From Aliitabrizicola sp041905595 (lineage in GTDB: Bacteria > Pseudomonadota > Alphaproteobacteria > Rhodobacterales > Rhodobacteraceae), in NCBI GenBank assembly GCA_041905595.1, contig JAYRKT010000012.1, forward strand, positions 46,543 to 110,542: 64,000 nucleotides of DNA, written 5' to 3'. How positions within the stretch are numbered: the first letter of the stretch is position 1; each line of letters begins with the position of its first letter. The notes under the pieces are model-generated. The model was given only the letters and a program-made list of their open reading frames with translations, was not told the DNA's origin and did not search any database. Made by a program: the position numbers and the translations under genes. Positions 44,420 through 53,479 of the stretch are shown in pieces.

Positions 44420-45903
44420 CCCCGGGCCTTTTCGTGGACCGCGTGCCACGCCTGTCCGGCCGTCCGGCCAAGGACCTGCGGGCGCGGCCCCTGGGCCACG
44501 GCCCGTCCGCCAGACAAGACAAGCAGGTCGTCACAGCAAAGCAGCGTCGAAGCGCGTTTGGTCGCCACGATGGCCGAGCCGCCCGCGTCACGATGCTGCT
44601 GCAGAAGCCGCTGCAGCCGGGCAAGGCCGTTTGGGTCGAGCGCCGCGTCCGGCTCGTCAAGCAGAAGCAGATGTGGATCGCCGTAAAGCGCCCGGGCAAG
44701 CGCGATTTCAGCGAGTTCCGACTGCGAGAGCGGCGCGCCACCCGGCATCAGCCGGGTCCGGTATCCCTTGGGCAGGGCCAGGATTCTCTCATGCACGCCC
44801 GCCCGCCGGGCCGCCCGTACGACCGTGTCGGCCTCCGGCGATTCCGACCCGCCGGCGATGAACCAGGCGAGGCTCGCACAATCGGCGGGCGGGGACTGGG
44901 CGAGAAGCCCGACCGGCGACACCGAGCGAATCGCGACCGAGGGGCCGGTCGGGCAGGCGCGGACGGCCAGACCGCCCCGCAGCATTGGCCAGTCGCCGGC
45001 CAGGGTCCGGATGAGAGCCGTTTTTCCCGCGCCCGCATCTCCGGCGAGCCCAAGGATCCTCCCCGGAGGCAGGTTGAAACTGATGTCGTGCAGAACCGGC
45101 GCCCGAGCACCCGGCGGACCAGAGGAGAGCTGACGGGCCTGCAGTGTCGATCCGGCAGGCATTGCCGCGGGTTCGGACACAGGCCCCGTATCCTGCCGAA
45201 CCAGTCGCGCCGCCATCGCTTTCAGCGCCCGCCCGGCGGCGGCCAAGAGCGGCGCGTGCGCCGCGACCACATCGAAAGGCGCCAAAGCCCGGCCGAACAA
45301 CAGCGAGGCGGCAAAGATCGCCCCGCCTGACAGAGCGCCCTCCATCACCAGCCAGGCGCCAAGCCCGACAAGACCGGAAAACACCGCCATCCGCAGCGCC
45401 CGCTGCGCTGCCGCCAGGCCGTCCGGCGGCCGGCCCCGAACCGACTGCAGGGACACCAGCAGAACCAGCGCCAGCAAACCCGCAATGCCAAGGGCCGGGT
45501 GCAAGACGCTGAGCCCGCCCAGAAACAGAATGCTCCATGGCAGATCGGCCAGCGCCAGTGCCGCCGGAGAAGCCAACGCGGCACGAAGGGCCGCCGCCTC
45601 GGCCGGGGCCGCACCAAGGCCGGTGGCGGCCAAGGCCGTCTCTGTGGCGATGGCTGCTGTTAGGCGCGTGCGGGCCAGTTCGAGCAGACCAAAGGCCAGA
45701 CTGGCGCCCGCGACCGCGAGGGACAGCGAGATCAGCATCATACCGGACCGGACGACAAGAACCCGGTCATAGACAAGCAGCAGATAGAGCGGCCCGGCGA
45801 AGAGCAGCAGGTTCACTGCAGCGGAGAACACGGCCTCCCAGAAGAGTGCCCGACCAGAGGCGGCCAGGAGGCGAACGAGTAGGCCAATCGCGGAAACCCG
45901 CAT
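44416..45903 (-). CDS. Type I secretion-like ABC permease/ATPase with degenerate signature motifs
   Basis: The 495 residues fuse a membrane domain (FWEAVFSAAVNLLLFAGPLYLLLVYDRVL and later helices) to an ATPase domain, as in PrtD/LapB-type exporters. Walker A is good (GDAGAGKTALI, about 287-294) and Walker B is good (LLLLDEPDAALD, about 415). The ABC signature reads LSQSE instead of LSGGQ, and the H-loop His is replaced by Lys (AIVATKRASTL). The start at 45903 is chosen by similarity to the family; in-frame ATGs exist at 45993 and 46014. It may have weak ATPase activity or act on an unusual substrate. Confidence 0.8.
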   Translation of the reverse strand: MRVSAIGLLVRLLAASGRALFWEAVFSAAVNLLLFAGPLYLLLVYDRVLVVRSGMMLISLSLAVAGASLAFGLLELARTRLTAAIATETALAATGLGAAPAEAAALRAALASPAALALADLPWSILFLGGLSVLHPALGIAGLLALVLLVSLQSVRGRPPDGLAAAQRALRMAVFSGLVGLGAWLVMEGALSGGAIFAASLLFGRALAPFDVVAAHAPLLAAAGRALKAMAARLVRQDTGPVSEPAAMPAGSTLQARQLSSGPPGARAPVLHDISFNLPPGRILGLAGDAGAGKTALIRTLAGDWPMLRGGLAVRACPTGPSVAIRSVSPVGLLAQSPPADCASLAWFIAGGSESPEADTVVRAARRAGVHERILALPKGYRTRLMPGGAPLSQSELAEIALARALYGDPHLLLLDEPDAALDPNGLARLQRLLQQHRDAGGSAIVATKRASTLLCCDDLLVLSGGRAVAQGPRPQVLGRTAGQAWHAVHEKARG

Positions 45904-46093
45904 CCCGATGCAATCCAGCTGAGATATCGGTACAGTCTTGCTGCTGAGGTTCAAAGAAAGTGTGAAGGCCAGATCTGTCTGAGCGGCCACCATATTGCCC
46001 CGATGGTGCCGCAACCATGGACCGATCCGCTGTCAGCTTGCTCGTCGCGATGCGTCCGGCATCCGCAGCGGAGAGTGTCAAGACGAGTGGAGC

Positions 46094-48775
46094 ATGTTTG
46101 ACAAAATGAGCCAAAGTGGGCCGAACCGCGTCCCCTCTCGCGCTAATTTGTCCGGCGCGTCGGTCGCGATCATCATTGCGGCGCGCAATGCCGCCGACAC
46201 GATCCGGGATACGCTCGACAGCCTTTTCGGTCAGACCTTTACCGACTGGGAGGCCATCGTGGTGAACGATGGTTCGACCGACGGCACCGGCCTTGTTGCC
46301 GAGGAGTACGCGCGGCGGGACGCCCGTCTACGGGTCATGCATGCTCTTCATGGCGGCGTGAGCGCCGCGCGGAATGCGGGAATCGAGGCGACGCGGGCCC
46401 CCTGGATAATGTTGCTGGACGCCGACGATCAGCTACAGCCTTGGCATCTGGAAGGGATGATGGCGACGGCGCGTGACGATGCCACCGCCGATGTCGTCTA
46501 TTGCGACTGGCGCATCGTCAGCGCGAATGGCCTCGAAGGTGTGCGGCAGCAGGTGACGTTTCAGGGGCCGCCGATCCGGCAGCTGTCCCGCTCGGTCAAT
46601 GTGGTCGTGCATGGCCTTATGTTTCGGCGGGACCTTCTTGAGCGCTCGGGGCGCTTTCAGCCGGGCATGCCGACTGCGGAAGACTGGGACCTCTGGCTGC
46701 GGATGGCCCGAATTGGCGCGCGGTTCCGGCCCGCGCGCGCCGACGTTGTCGCGCGATACACCATGCGGCCGGACAGCGTCTGCTCGGACGGGCTGAAACT
46801 GGTGCGCGGCGTGGAGCATGTTGTGCAGGTCGCCGCTTCGGAAGACCCCAGGATCCAGGCCAGGCTCGACGTTCCCACATATGAGTCCGAAGAGCTCGAC
46901 GTAATCGGCATTCACAACATGCTCTGGTGGGCCTCGCGGAACCTGGGTGTCGGCGGCAACCCGGATGACGTTCTTGACGAACTCGTGTCTCGCTACAAGG
47001 CTCCCATTTCCGGACAGGCGGCCAAGTCGACGATCTTTCGTGCTTTGGTGCAGGGGCTGGCGGATCCGCGCCCCGACTGGTCGACGATCTGGCCGGAGAT
47101 GCGGCCGCAGGTCGAGACCATGCTTGACCGCATCGAACCGCAGACAATCATGCCGTGTTTTTCAGATTCCACGCTGAAAGGGATCGAAGAACTCGCGATC
47201 GAACAATTCGATTCCCTCCTTCTGGCCCCGGGCGAGGTGGTCCGGGTCGGAAAATGGATGCTGGCGCGTGTCGATCTGGCCAATCCGCAGCTTCCGTCTG
47301 TCCCTGACGGGGTGGAGTTCGCCCGGGTCCATGTCGACCGAGCGGGTGCCCCCCTCGGAGCGGTGGACGTCTTCGCATTCCGGCTTTCGTCGCCCGAGCG
47401 CTTTGACCTGATCGGCAAGACATTCCGCGATGCTCTGCCCCTCGATCCTGCAGATGTCGCCCGCTGGAATGCGCCGAGCGACGGGCCCACCACAATCGAA
47501 CAGCTGGCGGAAAGCCGCAGCACCGATGCAGAAGCCAAGGCGCTGGCCTCTGCCTTGTGCAAGCCGGCAGGACCTGCGGCCTTGCGGGTGCTCCTGCTTT
47601 CGGCGGGGAATGGGCGTCTGGCCGAGGCTCTTGCTGCCTACGGCGCTGAGGTACAGGCGAAAACAGGCGATGCTGCGCAGATGCGGGAATTGCGCCTTCG
47701 TTTTCTGCGCGAGCGTCGCATCGGGGTCAGAACGCTCGATCCTCTTCGTGATCCATTGCAAGGCCAGTACGATCTGGTTGTCCTGCCGACCGGATTGCGC
47801 GGCCTCTATGGCGATGACACCTGTCGGATCCTCCTCGACCGACTTTGGACCGTAGTCGCACCGGGCGGTCGGCTCGCCGTGGTCGCTTCTGAAAACAGCG
47901 TGGATGAGCTTGACCGGGATGCGGATGCCATCCGGCTGCTTCTGCGCGAAGAGTTCGCCCTTGTCCCCGAATTGCGCCGGGTCGGAGAGTCTTCCCTCCT
48001 TGTTGCAGAACGAAGCCGTCAGGGGTCAGAGCCCGTTTCTGCTCCATACCTGACCCTGCCGATCCGGAAGTGGAAGCCCGACGGCGTTCCCGTCCTGATG
48101 TATCACCGCGTTGCGACGAACCCGCTTCCGGGGTTGGCGAGGTATGCTGTCACCCCCGCCGAATTCGCGCGCCAGATGGACTGTCTGGCGAATATGGGAG
48201 CGACCGCTCTGACGCTCGAGCAGTTCGAAGCTTGCCTTTGGGAAGGGACGCCGCTTCCCGAGCGGCCGGTGCTGATCACCTTCGATGACGCCTATGTCGA
48301 CACTCTGGCCGAAGCGATCCCCACCATGATGCGGTCGGGCATGACGGCGACGATCTTCATCCCGACAGCCCATGTCGGCGGGACGTCAGCCTGGGATGCC
48401 GGCTATGGGCCTGGCGCGCCGCTGATGACCTGGGACCAACTGCGCCAGGTGCGTGATCTCGGTTTCTCGCTTGCAGCACATAGCCACAATCATTTCCCGA
48501 TGGCCGCACTCGGCCACGCGGCGCTTTCGGAAGAACTGGATCGCCCGAGGGAGATCCTGCGCCGCGAGCTCGGTCTCGACACCCACGCGCTTGCCTATCC
48601 CTATGGCAGCGTCGATCAGGCCGTGGAATGGGAGGTTTTTGGCTCCGGATACCGGCTCGCCTTCACGACGGAAGCCCGCCGCTTCCGCCGCGGCGACAGG
48701 ATCATGGCAATTCCACGCCTCGATGTCGCCCGGGGACTTTGCCTGGACCACTTCGCGCGGATGATAACGGGCTGA
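46094..48775 (+). CDS. Three-domain glycosyltransferase / methyltransferase-like / polysaccharide deacetylase protein
   Basis: An 893-residue protein with three parts. Residues about 20-250 are a GT2 glycosyltransferase (VAIIIAARNAADTIRDTLDS, VVNDGSTDG, DxD in LLDADDQ). Residues about 490-640 have a Rossmann pattern (LRVLLLSAGNGRLAEALAAYGA, GQYDLVVLPTGLRGL) like a SAM methyltransferase, but with an altered glycine loop. Residues about 655-890 are a NodB/CE4 deacetylase (PVLMYHRV, VLITFDDAYVDT, LAAHSHNH, YPYGS). It has no signal peptide. It is divergent from the type I-like exporter; a role in making or trimming a cell-surface polysaccharide is inferred. Confidence 0.85.
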   Translation: MFDKMSQSGPNRVPSRANLSGASVAIIIAARNAADTIRDTLDSLFGQTFTDWEAIVVNDGSTDGTGLVAEEYARRDARLRVMHALHGGVSAARNAGIEATRAPWIMLLDADDQLQPWHLEGMMATARDDATADVVYCDWRIVSANGLEGVRQQVTFQGPPIRQLSRSVNVVVHGLMFRRDLLERSGRFQPGMPTAEDWDLWLRMARIGARFRPARADVVARYTMRPDSVCSDGLKLVRGVEHVVQVAASEDPRIQARLDVPTYESEELDVIGIHNMLWWASRNLGVGGNPDDVLDELVSRYKAPISGQAAKSTIFRALVQGLADPRPDWSTIWPEMRPQVETMLDRIEPQTIMPCFSDSTLKGIEELAIEQFDSLLLAPGEVVRVGKWMLARVDLANPQLPSVPDGVEFARVHVDRAGAPLGAVDVFAFRLSSPERFDLIGKTFRDALPLDPADVARWNAPSDGPTTIEQLAESRSTDAEAKALASALCKPAGPAALRVLLLSAGNGRLAEALAAYGAEVQAKTGDAAQMRELRLRFLRERRIGVRTLDPLRDPLQGQYDLVVLPTGLRGLYGDDTCRILLDRLWTVVAPGGRLAVVASENSVDELDRDADAIRLLLREEFALVPELRRVGESSLLVAERSRQGSEPVSAPYLTLPIRKWKPDGVPVLMYHRVATNPLPGLARYAVTPAEFARQMDCLANMGATALTLEQFEACLWEGTPLPERPVLITFDDAYVDTLAEAIPTMMRSGMTATIFIPTAHVGGTSAWDAGYGPGAPLMTWDQLRQVRDLGFSLAAHSHNHFPMAALGHAALSEELDRPREILRRELGLDTHALAYPYGSVDQAVEWEVFGSGYRLAFTTEARRFRRGDRIMAIPRLDVARGLCLDHFARMITG

Positions 48776-49088
48776 AGTCTCCGCTCCTGCGCAGGGCCTC
48801 CGGGCCCAGTTGCGCTCTGGTTCTGCGTGGAATTCGGTACGCGCATTCGGACGCCGGTTCAGCTCGGAGGAGCGACGGAAGAACTGTCGGCGTGGCCATG
48901 GCGGAATACCCATGTCGGCCTTTCCAGGCCCGAAATCCTGAACCAAGAATTCGCGGAAATTCAACGGCTAGGCGCAAGAAGCGGCAGCGGGGGCTGTCCA
49001 ACCTTCGCATATGTCCGCAGGCGATCGCACTCTTGCCAAACAGGATTGCATGGAGGCTGACTTCTTGGCAGGAAGCAATTGACCGCCT
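48776..49088. other. Intergenic region, no gene seen
   Basis: These 313 bp between the glycosyltransferase gene and the RND operon show no supported reading frame, terminator with a T-run or repeat. Its right end should contain the RND operon promoter, but no convincing -35/-10 pair was found. Confidence 0.5.
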
Positions 49089-50276
49089 GTGGTTCCGAGG
49101 GGCTTCCCAATCTTGCGCTGGATCGTTCGACTGCTTGTTCTTGTTCTACTGATCGGTGTAGCGCTCTTGGGATACGAGCACTTCGACCGGAAGGCCCAGC
49201 CGCCGGAGGTCGTGCCGAAACCGACGGATGTCACCTACATCGAGACGACACCGCGCGATCTCGATCAGGACGTCAATTTCGTAGCCCAGACACAAAGCTC
49301 GCAGGCCGTGCAGATCAATGCGCGGGTCGAGGGGTTCCTGGACAGCCGTAACTACACCGAGGGACAGCTCGTCAATGCTGGGGACGTCCTATTCCAGATG
49401 GACCCCAAGCCGTTCCAGGCGAGCCTCGATCAGGCCAACGCGGCGCTGGCGGGGCAGCAGGCCGCGCTGACGGTCGCGCAGGAAACGCTGGCGCGGGTGC
49501 AGCCGCTGGCGGCGGCGGGCGCCCTGTCACAAAAGGACCTGGACGATGCCCGTGGCGCGGTCGACCGGGCCGAGGCCGGGGTGGCGCAGGCCAAGGCGAG
49601 TGTGGAACTGGCCCAGCTCAACCTGTCCTACACCACGATCCGCTCGCCCGTGACCGGCGTAACCGACGCGGCACTCCAGCAGGACGGCAGCTATATCAGC
49701 TTCAGCAATTCCGCGCTGACGACGGTCTATCTCGTCTCGCCGATGTGGGTGAATTTCTCGGTTTCGGAGAACCAGCTGATCGACTGGAAGAAGAAGACCG
49801 CGTCGGGCGAGCTTGTCGCGCCGAAGGATGGGGTCTTTACGTTCAAGCTGCTGCTGCCGGATTCGACGCCCTATCCGAATGGCGGCAAGGTCACATTCAC
49901 CTCGCCCGCCTACGATGCAAATACCGGCACCTTTCTGGTCCGTGGCACCTTCGAAAATCCCAAGGGTGAAATCCGTCCGAACCAGTACCTGACCGCCGTC
50001 GTTTCCGGCTTTACCCGGCCCAATGCGATCCTCGTGCCGCAGCGCGCGGTGCATCAGTCGCAGGCGGGGCATGTGGTCTGGGTGATCGATGCCTCCGGCA
50101 AGTCAGAACTGCGCCCCGTCGAAGTGGGCGATTGGCAAGGCAACGACTGGATCATCACCTCGGGCCTGAAGGGCGGAGAGAAGGTCATCGTCGACGGGCT
50201 GGTCCGCCAGCCCGGCCAGATCCTCAACCCGACGCCGCTCAAGGAAGATGCCGCACCCGCCGGGACGAGCGACTGA
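49089..50276 (+). CDS. RND efflux periplasmic adaptor (membrane fusion protein)
   Basis: The 395 residues contain an N-terminal anchor helix (IVRLLVLVLLIGVALLGYEHF), a lipoyl domain split by an alpha-hairpin (AVQINARVEGFLDSRNYTEG; NLSYTTIRSPVTGVTDAALQ), a beta-barrel and membrane-proximal domain (GGKVTFTSPAYDANTGTFLVRG; AILVPQRAVHQSQAG). It links the RND pump to the outer-membrane factor. GTG 49089 gives the full ORF; a TTG at 49113 with GAGGGG upstream is a good alternative. First gene of a three-gene operon; TGATG junction with the pump. Confidence 0.92.
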   Translation: MVPRGFPILRWIVRLLVLVLLIGVALLGYEHFDRKAQPPEVVPKPTDVTYIETTPRDLDQDVNFVAQTQSSQAVQINARVEGFLDSRNYTEGQLVNAGDVLFQMDPKPFQASLDQANAALAGQQAALTVAQETLARVQPLAAAGALSQKDLDDARGAVDRAEAGVAQAKASVELAQLNLSYTTIRSPVTGVTDAALQQDGSYISFSNSALTTVYLVSPMWVNFSVSENQLIDWKKKTASGELVAPKDGVFTFKLLLPDSTPYPNGGKVTFTSPAYDANTGTFLVRGTFENPKGEIRPNQYLTAVVSGFTRPNAILVPQRAVHQSQAGHVVWVIDASGKSELRPVEVGDWQGNDWIITSGLKGGEKVIVDGLVRQPGQILNPTPLKEDAAPAGTSD

Positions 50277-53200
50277 TGCTGTCGGAATTCTTCATCCGCC
50301 GGCCCATCTTCTCGGCCGTTGTCGGCATTATCATCATCCTGATCGGCGGTCTCAGCATCACCGCGCTGCCGGTCGCGCAATACCCGACGATCGCGCCGGT
50401 GCAGATCAACGTCTCGACCGTCTATTACGGCGCCGATGCCGAGACGGTCGCGCAATCGGTCGCCGCCCCGATCGAGGCGCAGATCAACGGCGTCGAGAAC
50501 ATGCTCTACATGACCTCGACGAGTTCCTCGTCAGGGCAGATGACGATCTCGGTCTATTTCGACGCGACGATGGACCCCGACATCGCGCAGGTCCTGGTGC
50601 AGAACCGGGTCAATCTTGCGGTTCCGAAGCTGCCCCAGCCGGTGGTGAGCTATGGCGTCACGGTGCAGCAGGTGTCGTCGAGCGTGATGATGCTTGTGGC
50701 GGTCACGGCAGAGCCGGGGCGCTTTCCGCTGACCTACGTGACCGACTATGCCAACGTCATCGTCCTGAACGCGATCCAGAAGATCAAGGGCGCCGGGCAG
50801 GCCTCGATGTTCGGCGACCCGAACCAGGCGATGCGGGTCTGGCTGAACCCCGCACGGATGGCGTCGCTTGGGGTGACGGCGACGGATGTGGGACAGGCGA
50901 TCAGCGCCCAGAACGAACTCGTCGGCGCGGGCCAGCTTGGTTCGCCGCCAGGCGGCGACAATCTCGAGCAGAGCTTTCCGCTGACCGTCGCGCAGCAGCT
51001 GACCGAGCCTTCTGCCTATGACCAACTGATCCTGCGTGCGAACTCGCAGAACGGCGCTGCCATTGTTCGCCTTGGCGATGTGGCGCGGACCGAACTTGGC
51101 TTCGAGCAATATCTGTCCACCAACACCCTGAACGGCCAGCCGACGGCCCTCATCGTCGTCTATCAGCAGCCGGGCGCGAACGGCATCCAGGTGTCGGACC
51201 AGGTCCGTTCCACCCTCAAGGAGCTGAAGGCCGGCTTTCCGGCGGGGCTCGACTATGTGATCGCGCTCGACACCACGGACTTCGTGCGACTGTCGATCAC
51301 CGAAGTGGTCAAGACGCTGTTCGAGGCGCTGCTCCTCGTCATGGTCGTCATGTACCTGTTCCTGCAAAGCCTGAGGGCCACGGCGGTTGCGGTCACGGCG
51401 ATCCTGATCTCAATCATCGGCACCTTTGCCGGAATGCTCGCGCTTGGGTTTTCGATCAACCTGCTCACGCTATTCGGGCTGGTCCTTGCCATCGGTCTTG
51501 TCGTCGACGACGCGATCGTGGTGATCGAGAACGCCACCCGCAACATCGAGGAGGGGGGCAGCACGCCGCAGGGCTCGGTCCTGAAAGCAATGGGCGAGGT
51601 GACCGGACCGGTGATCGCGACCGTTCTGGTGCTCTGTTCGGTCTTCATCCCGGCGGCCTTCATCAGCGGGCCGACAGGTGCGCTCTACAAGCAGTTCGCG
51701 ATCACCATTGCCGTGTCCGTGACGATCTCGGGGATTGTGGCGCTCAGCATCACGCCGTCGATGGCGGCGCTGCTGCTGCGACCGGGCGAGACGCCAACCA
51801 GGGGCCCCTTCGCCGCTTTCAACCGCGGTTTCCAGATGCTGGAACGCGGCTATGGCAAGGTGATCGGCTGGGTCATCAAGGGCTGGCTCGTCGCGTTGCC
51901 GGTCTTTGGGGGCATCGTCTATGCCACCTACACCCTGTTCCAGGTGCTGCCGACCAGCTTCGTTCCGCTCGAGGATCAGGGCTTCGTCCTGACGGCTTTC
52001 GCGCTGCCCGATGCGGCCAGCCCGGCGCGGACGAATGCCATCGCAAGCCAGATCGACGAAATCTATTCAAGCGACCCGGCGGTGCAGTACCGGATCGGCG
52101 TGGCTGGATACAGCCTGATCGACAGCCAGTACCTGCAGAACTACGGAACCTTCTGGGTCAAGCTGAAGGATTTCAAGGATCGGACCGGCCCGGACCTGTC
52201 GGCGGATTCGGTGATCGACCGGTTCCTCGAACAGTCGCGCAAGTTCACCAAGGCCTTCGCCGTCGCCATCAGCCCGCCGGCTATCCCTGGCCTTGGCACG
52301 CAGGCCGGGTTCAACTTCTGGATTCAGGCCACCGGCACCCAGACGCCCGCCGACTTGCAGAAAGTGACGGATGAGCTGGTCGCCGCCGCGGCAAAGCGCC
52401 CGGAACTGCTGGGCACGTCCTCGACCTTCCGCGCCACCGGCCAGCAGTTGAAGATCGACATCGACCGCAACAAGGCAGCGCTTCTCGGCGTGAGCCTGAA
52501 GGACATCTACACGACGCTGCAGATGCAGTTCGGCTCCTCCGCCGTCAGCCAGTTCACCGAGATGAGCCGGGTCTGGAATGTAATCGTGCAGGCCGACGCG
52601 CCCTATCGCGGCACCCCGGATGCACTGGACAACCTCTATGTCCGCAATGACAAGGGCGACATGGTCCCGCTGACCGCGCTTGTCACGACCCGCTACGAGG
52701 CGGGCCCGTCGCTCGTTCCGCATTTCAACGGCTTCCCGGCCACGCAGGTCACCGGCCAGAACGCGCCCGGCTTCAGCTCCGGTCAGGCCATCAGCACGAT
52801 GGAAGAGCTTGCCGCGAAGATCCTGCCGCAGGGCTACAGCTATGGCTGGTCGGGTCTGGCCTATTCGCAGACGACGGCGGGGAATACCTCGGCCATCGCC
52901 TTTGGTCTAGGCATGCTGCTGGTCTTCCTGATCCTCGCCGCGCAATACGAATCCTGGTCGCTGCCGGCGGCGGTGATGACGGCGGTGCCCTTCGGCGTGT
53001 TCGGAGCGCTGCTTGCGACCTGGCTGCGTGGGCTCGACAATGACGTCTACTTCCAGATCGGTCTTCTGCTCATGGTCGGGCTTGCGGCGAAGAACGGCAT
53101 CCTGATCGTCGAATTCGCGGTGACGAAGTGGAAGTCAGGCCTGAGCTTGAAGGAAGCCGCGGCCCAAGCGGGGGAATTGCGGCTGCGCCCGATCATCATG

Positions 53201-53479
53201 ACCTCGCTCGCCTTCATCTTCGGCGTCATGCCACTTGCTGTGGCGACCGGGGCCGGGGCCAACGCGCGCCATTCGATCGGGACCGGCATCATCGGCGGCA
53301 TGGTCGGGGCGTCGAGCCTCGCGCTTCTGTTCGTGCCGATGTTCTTTTGGCTGTTCGAGTCGATGCGGGGCGAGAAACCTGCGCCGGCCGGGGCAGGGGA
53401 CGCAGAACCGGTCATGGCCACATCGGCCGCAATCGAAACGGCGCCAGAACCGGCACCGGTGGAAGGGAAGACGGAATGA
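50276..53479 (+). CDS. RND multidrug efflux pump (AcrB/MexB type)
   Basis: The 1067-residue inner-membrane proton-driven pump has 12 helices and two large periplasmic loops. It starts MLSEFFIRRPIFSAVVGIIII and includes the proton-relay helix pattern GLVLAIGLVVDDAIVVIENA (Asp pair) and LLLMVGLAAKNGILIVEFA. Family knowledge suggests a hydrophobic-toxin or drug exporter. It shares one base with the adaptor stop and overlaps the outer-membrane-factor gene by 4 nt (ATGA). Confidence 0.95.
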   Translation: MLSEFFIRRPIFSAVVGIIIILIGGLSITALPVAQYPTIAPVQINVSTVYYGADAETVAQSVAAPIEAQINGVENMLYMTSTSSSSGQMTISVYFDATMDPDIAQVLVQNRVNLAVPKLPQPVVSYGVTVQQVSSSVMMLVAVTAEPGRFPLTYVTDYANVIVLNAIQKIKGAGQASMFGDPNQAMRVWLNPARMASLGVTATDVGQAISAQNELVGAGQLGSPPGGDNLEQSFPLTVAQQLTEPSAYDQLILRANSQNGAAIVRLGDVARTELGFEQYLSTNTLNGQPTALIVVYQQPGANGIQVSDQVRSTLKELKAGFPAGLDYVIALDTTDFVRLSITEVVKTLFEALLLVMVVMYLFLQSLRATAVAVTAILISIIGTFAGMLALGFSINLLTLFGLVLAIGLVVDDAIVVIENATRNIEEGGSTPQGSVLKAMGEVTGPVIATVLVLCSVFIPAAFISGPTGALYKQFAITIAVSVTISGIVALSITPSMAALLLRPGETPTRGPFAAFNRGFQMLERGYGKVIGWVIKGWLVALPVFGGIVYATYTLFQVLPTSFVPLEDQGFVLTAFALPDAASPARTNAIASQIDEIYSSDPAVQYRIGVAGYSLIDSQYLQNYGTFWVKLKDFKDRTGPDLSADSVIDRFLEQSRKFTKAFAVAISPPAIPGLGTQAGFNFWIQATGTQTPADLQKVTDELVAAAAKRPELLGTSSTFRATGQQLKIDIDRNKAALLGVSLKDIYTTLQMQFGSSAVSQFTEMSRVWNVIVQADAPYRGTPDALDNLYVRNDKGDMVPLTALVTTRYEAGPSLVPHFNGFPATQVTGQNAPGFSSGQAISTMEELAAKILPQGYSYGWSGLAYSQTTAGNTSAIAFGLGMLLVFLILAAQYESWSLPAAVMTAVPFGVFGALLATWLRGLDNDVYFQIGLLLMVGLAAKNGILIVEFAVTKWKSGLSLKEAAAQAGELRLRPIIMTSLAFIFGVMPLAVATGAGANARHSIGTGIIGGMVGASSLALLFVPMFFWLFESMRGEKPAPAGAGDAEPVMATSAAIETAPEPAPVEGKTE

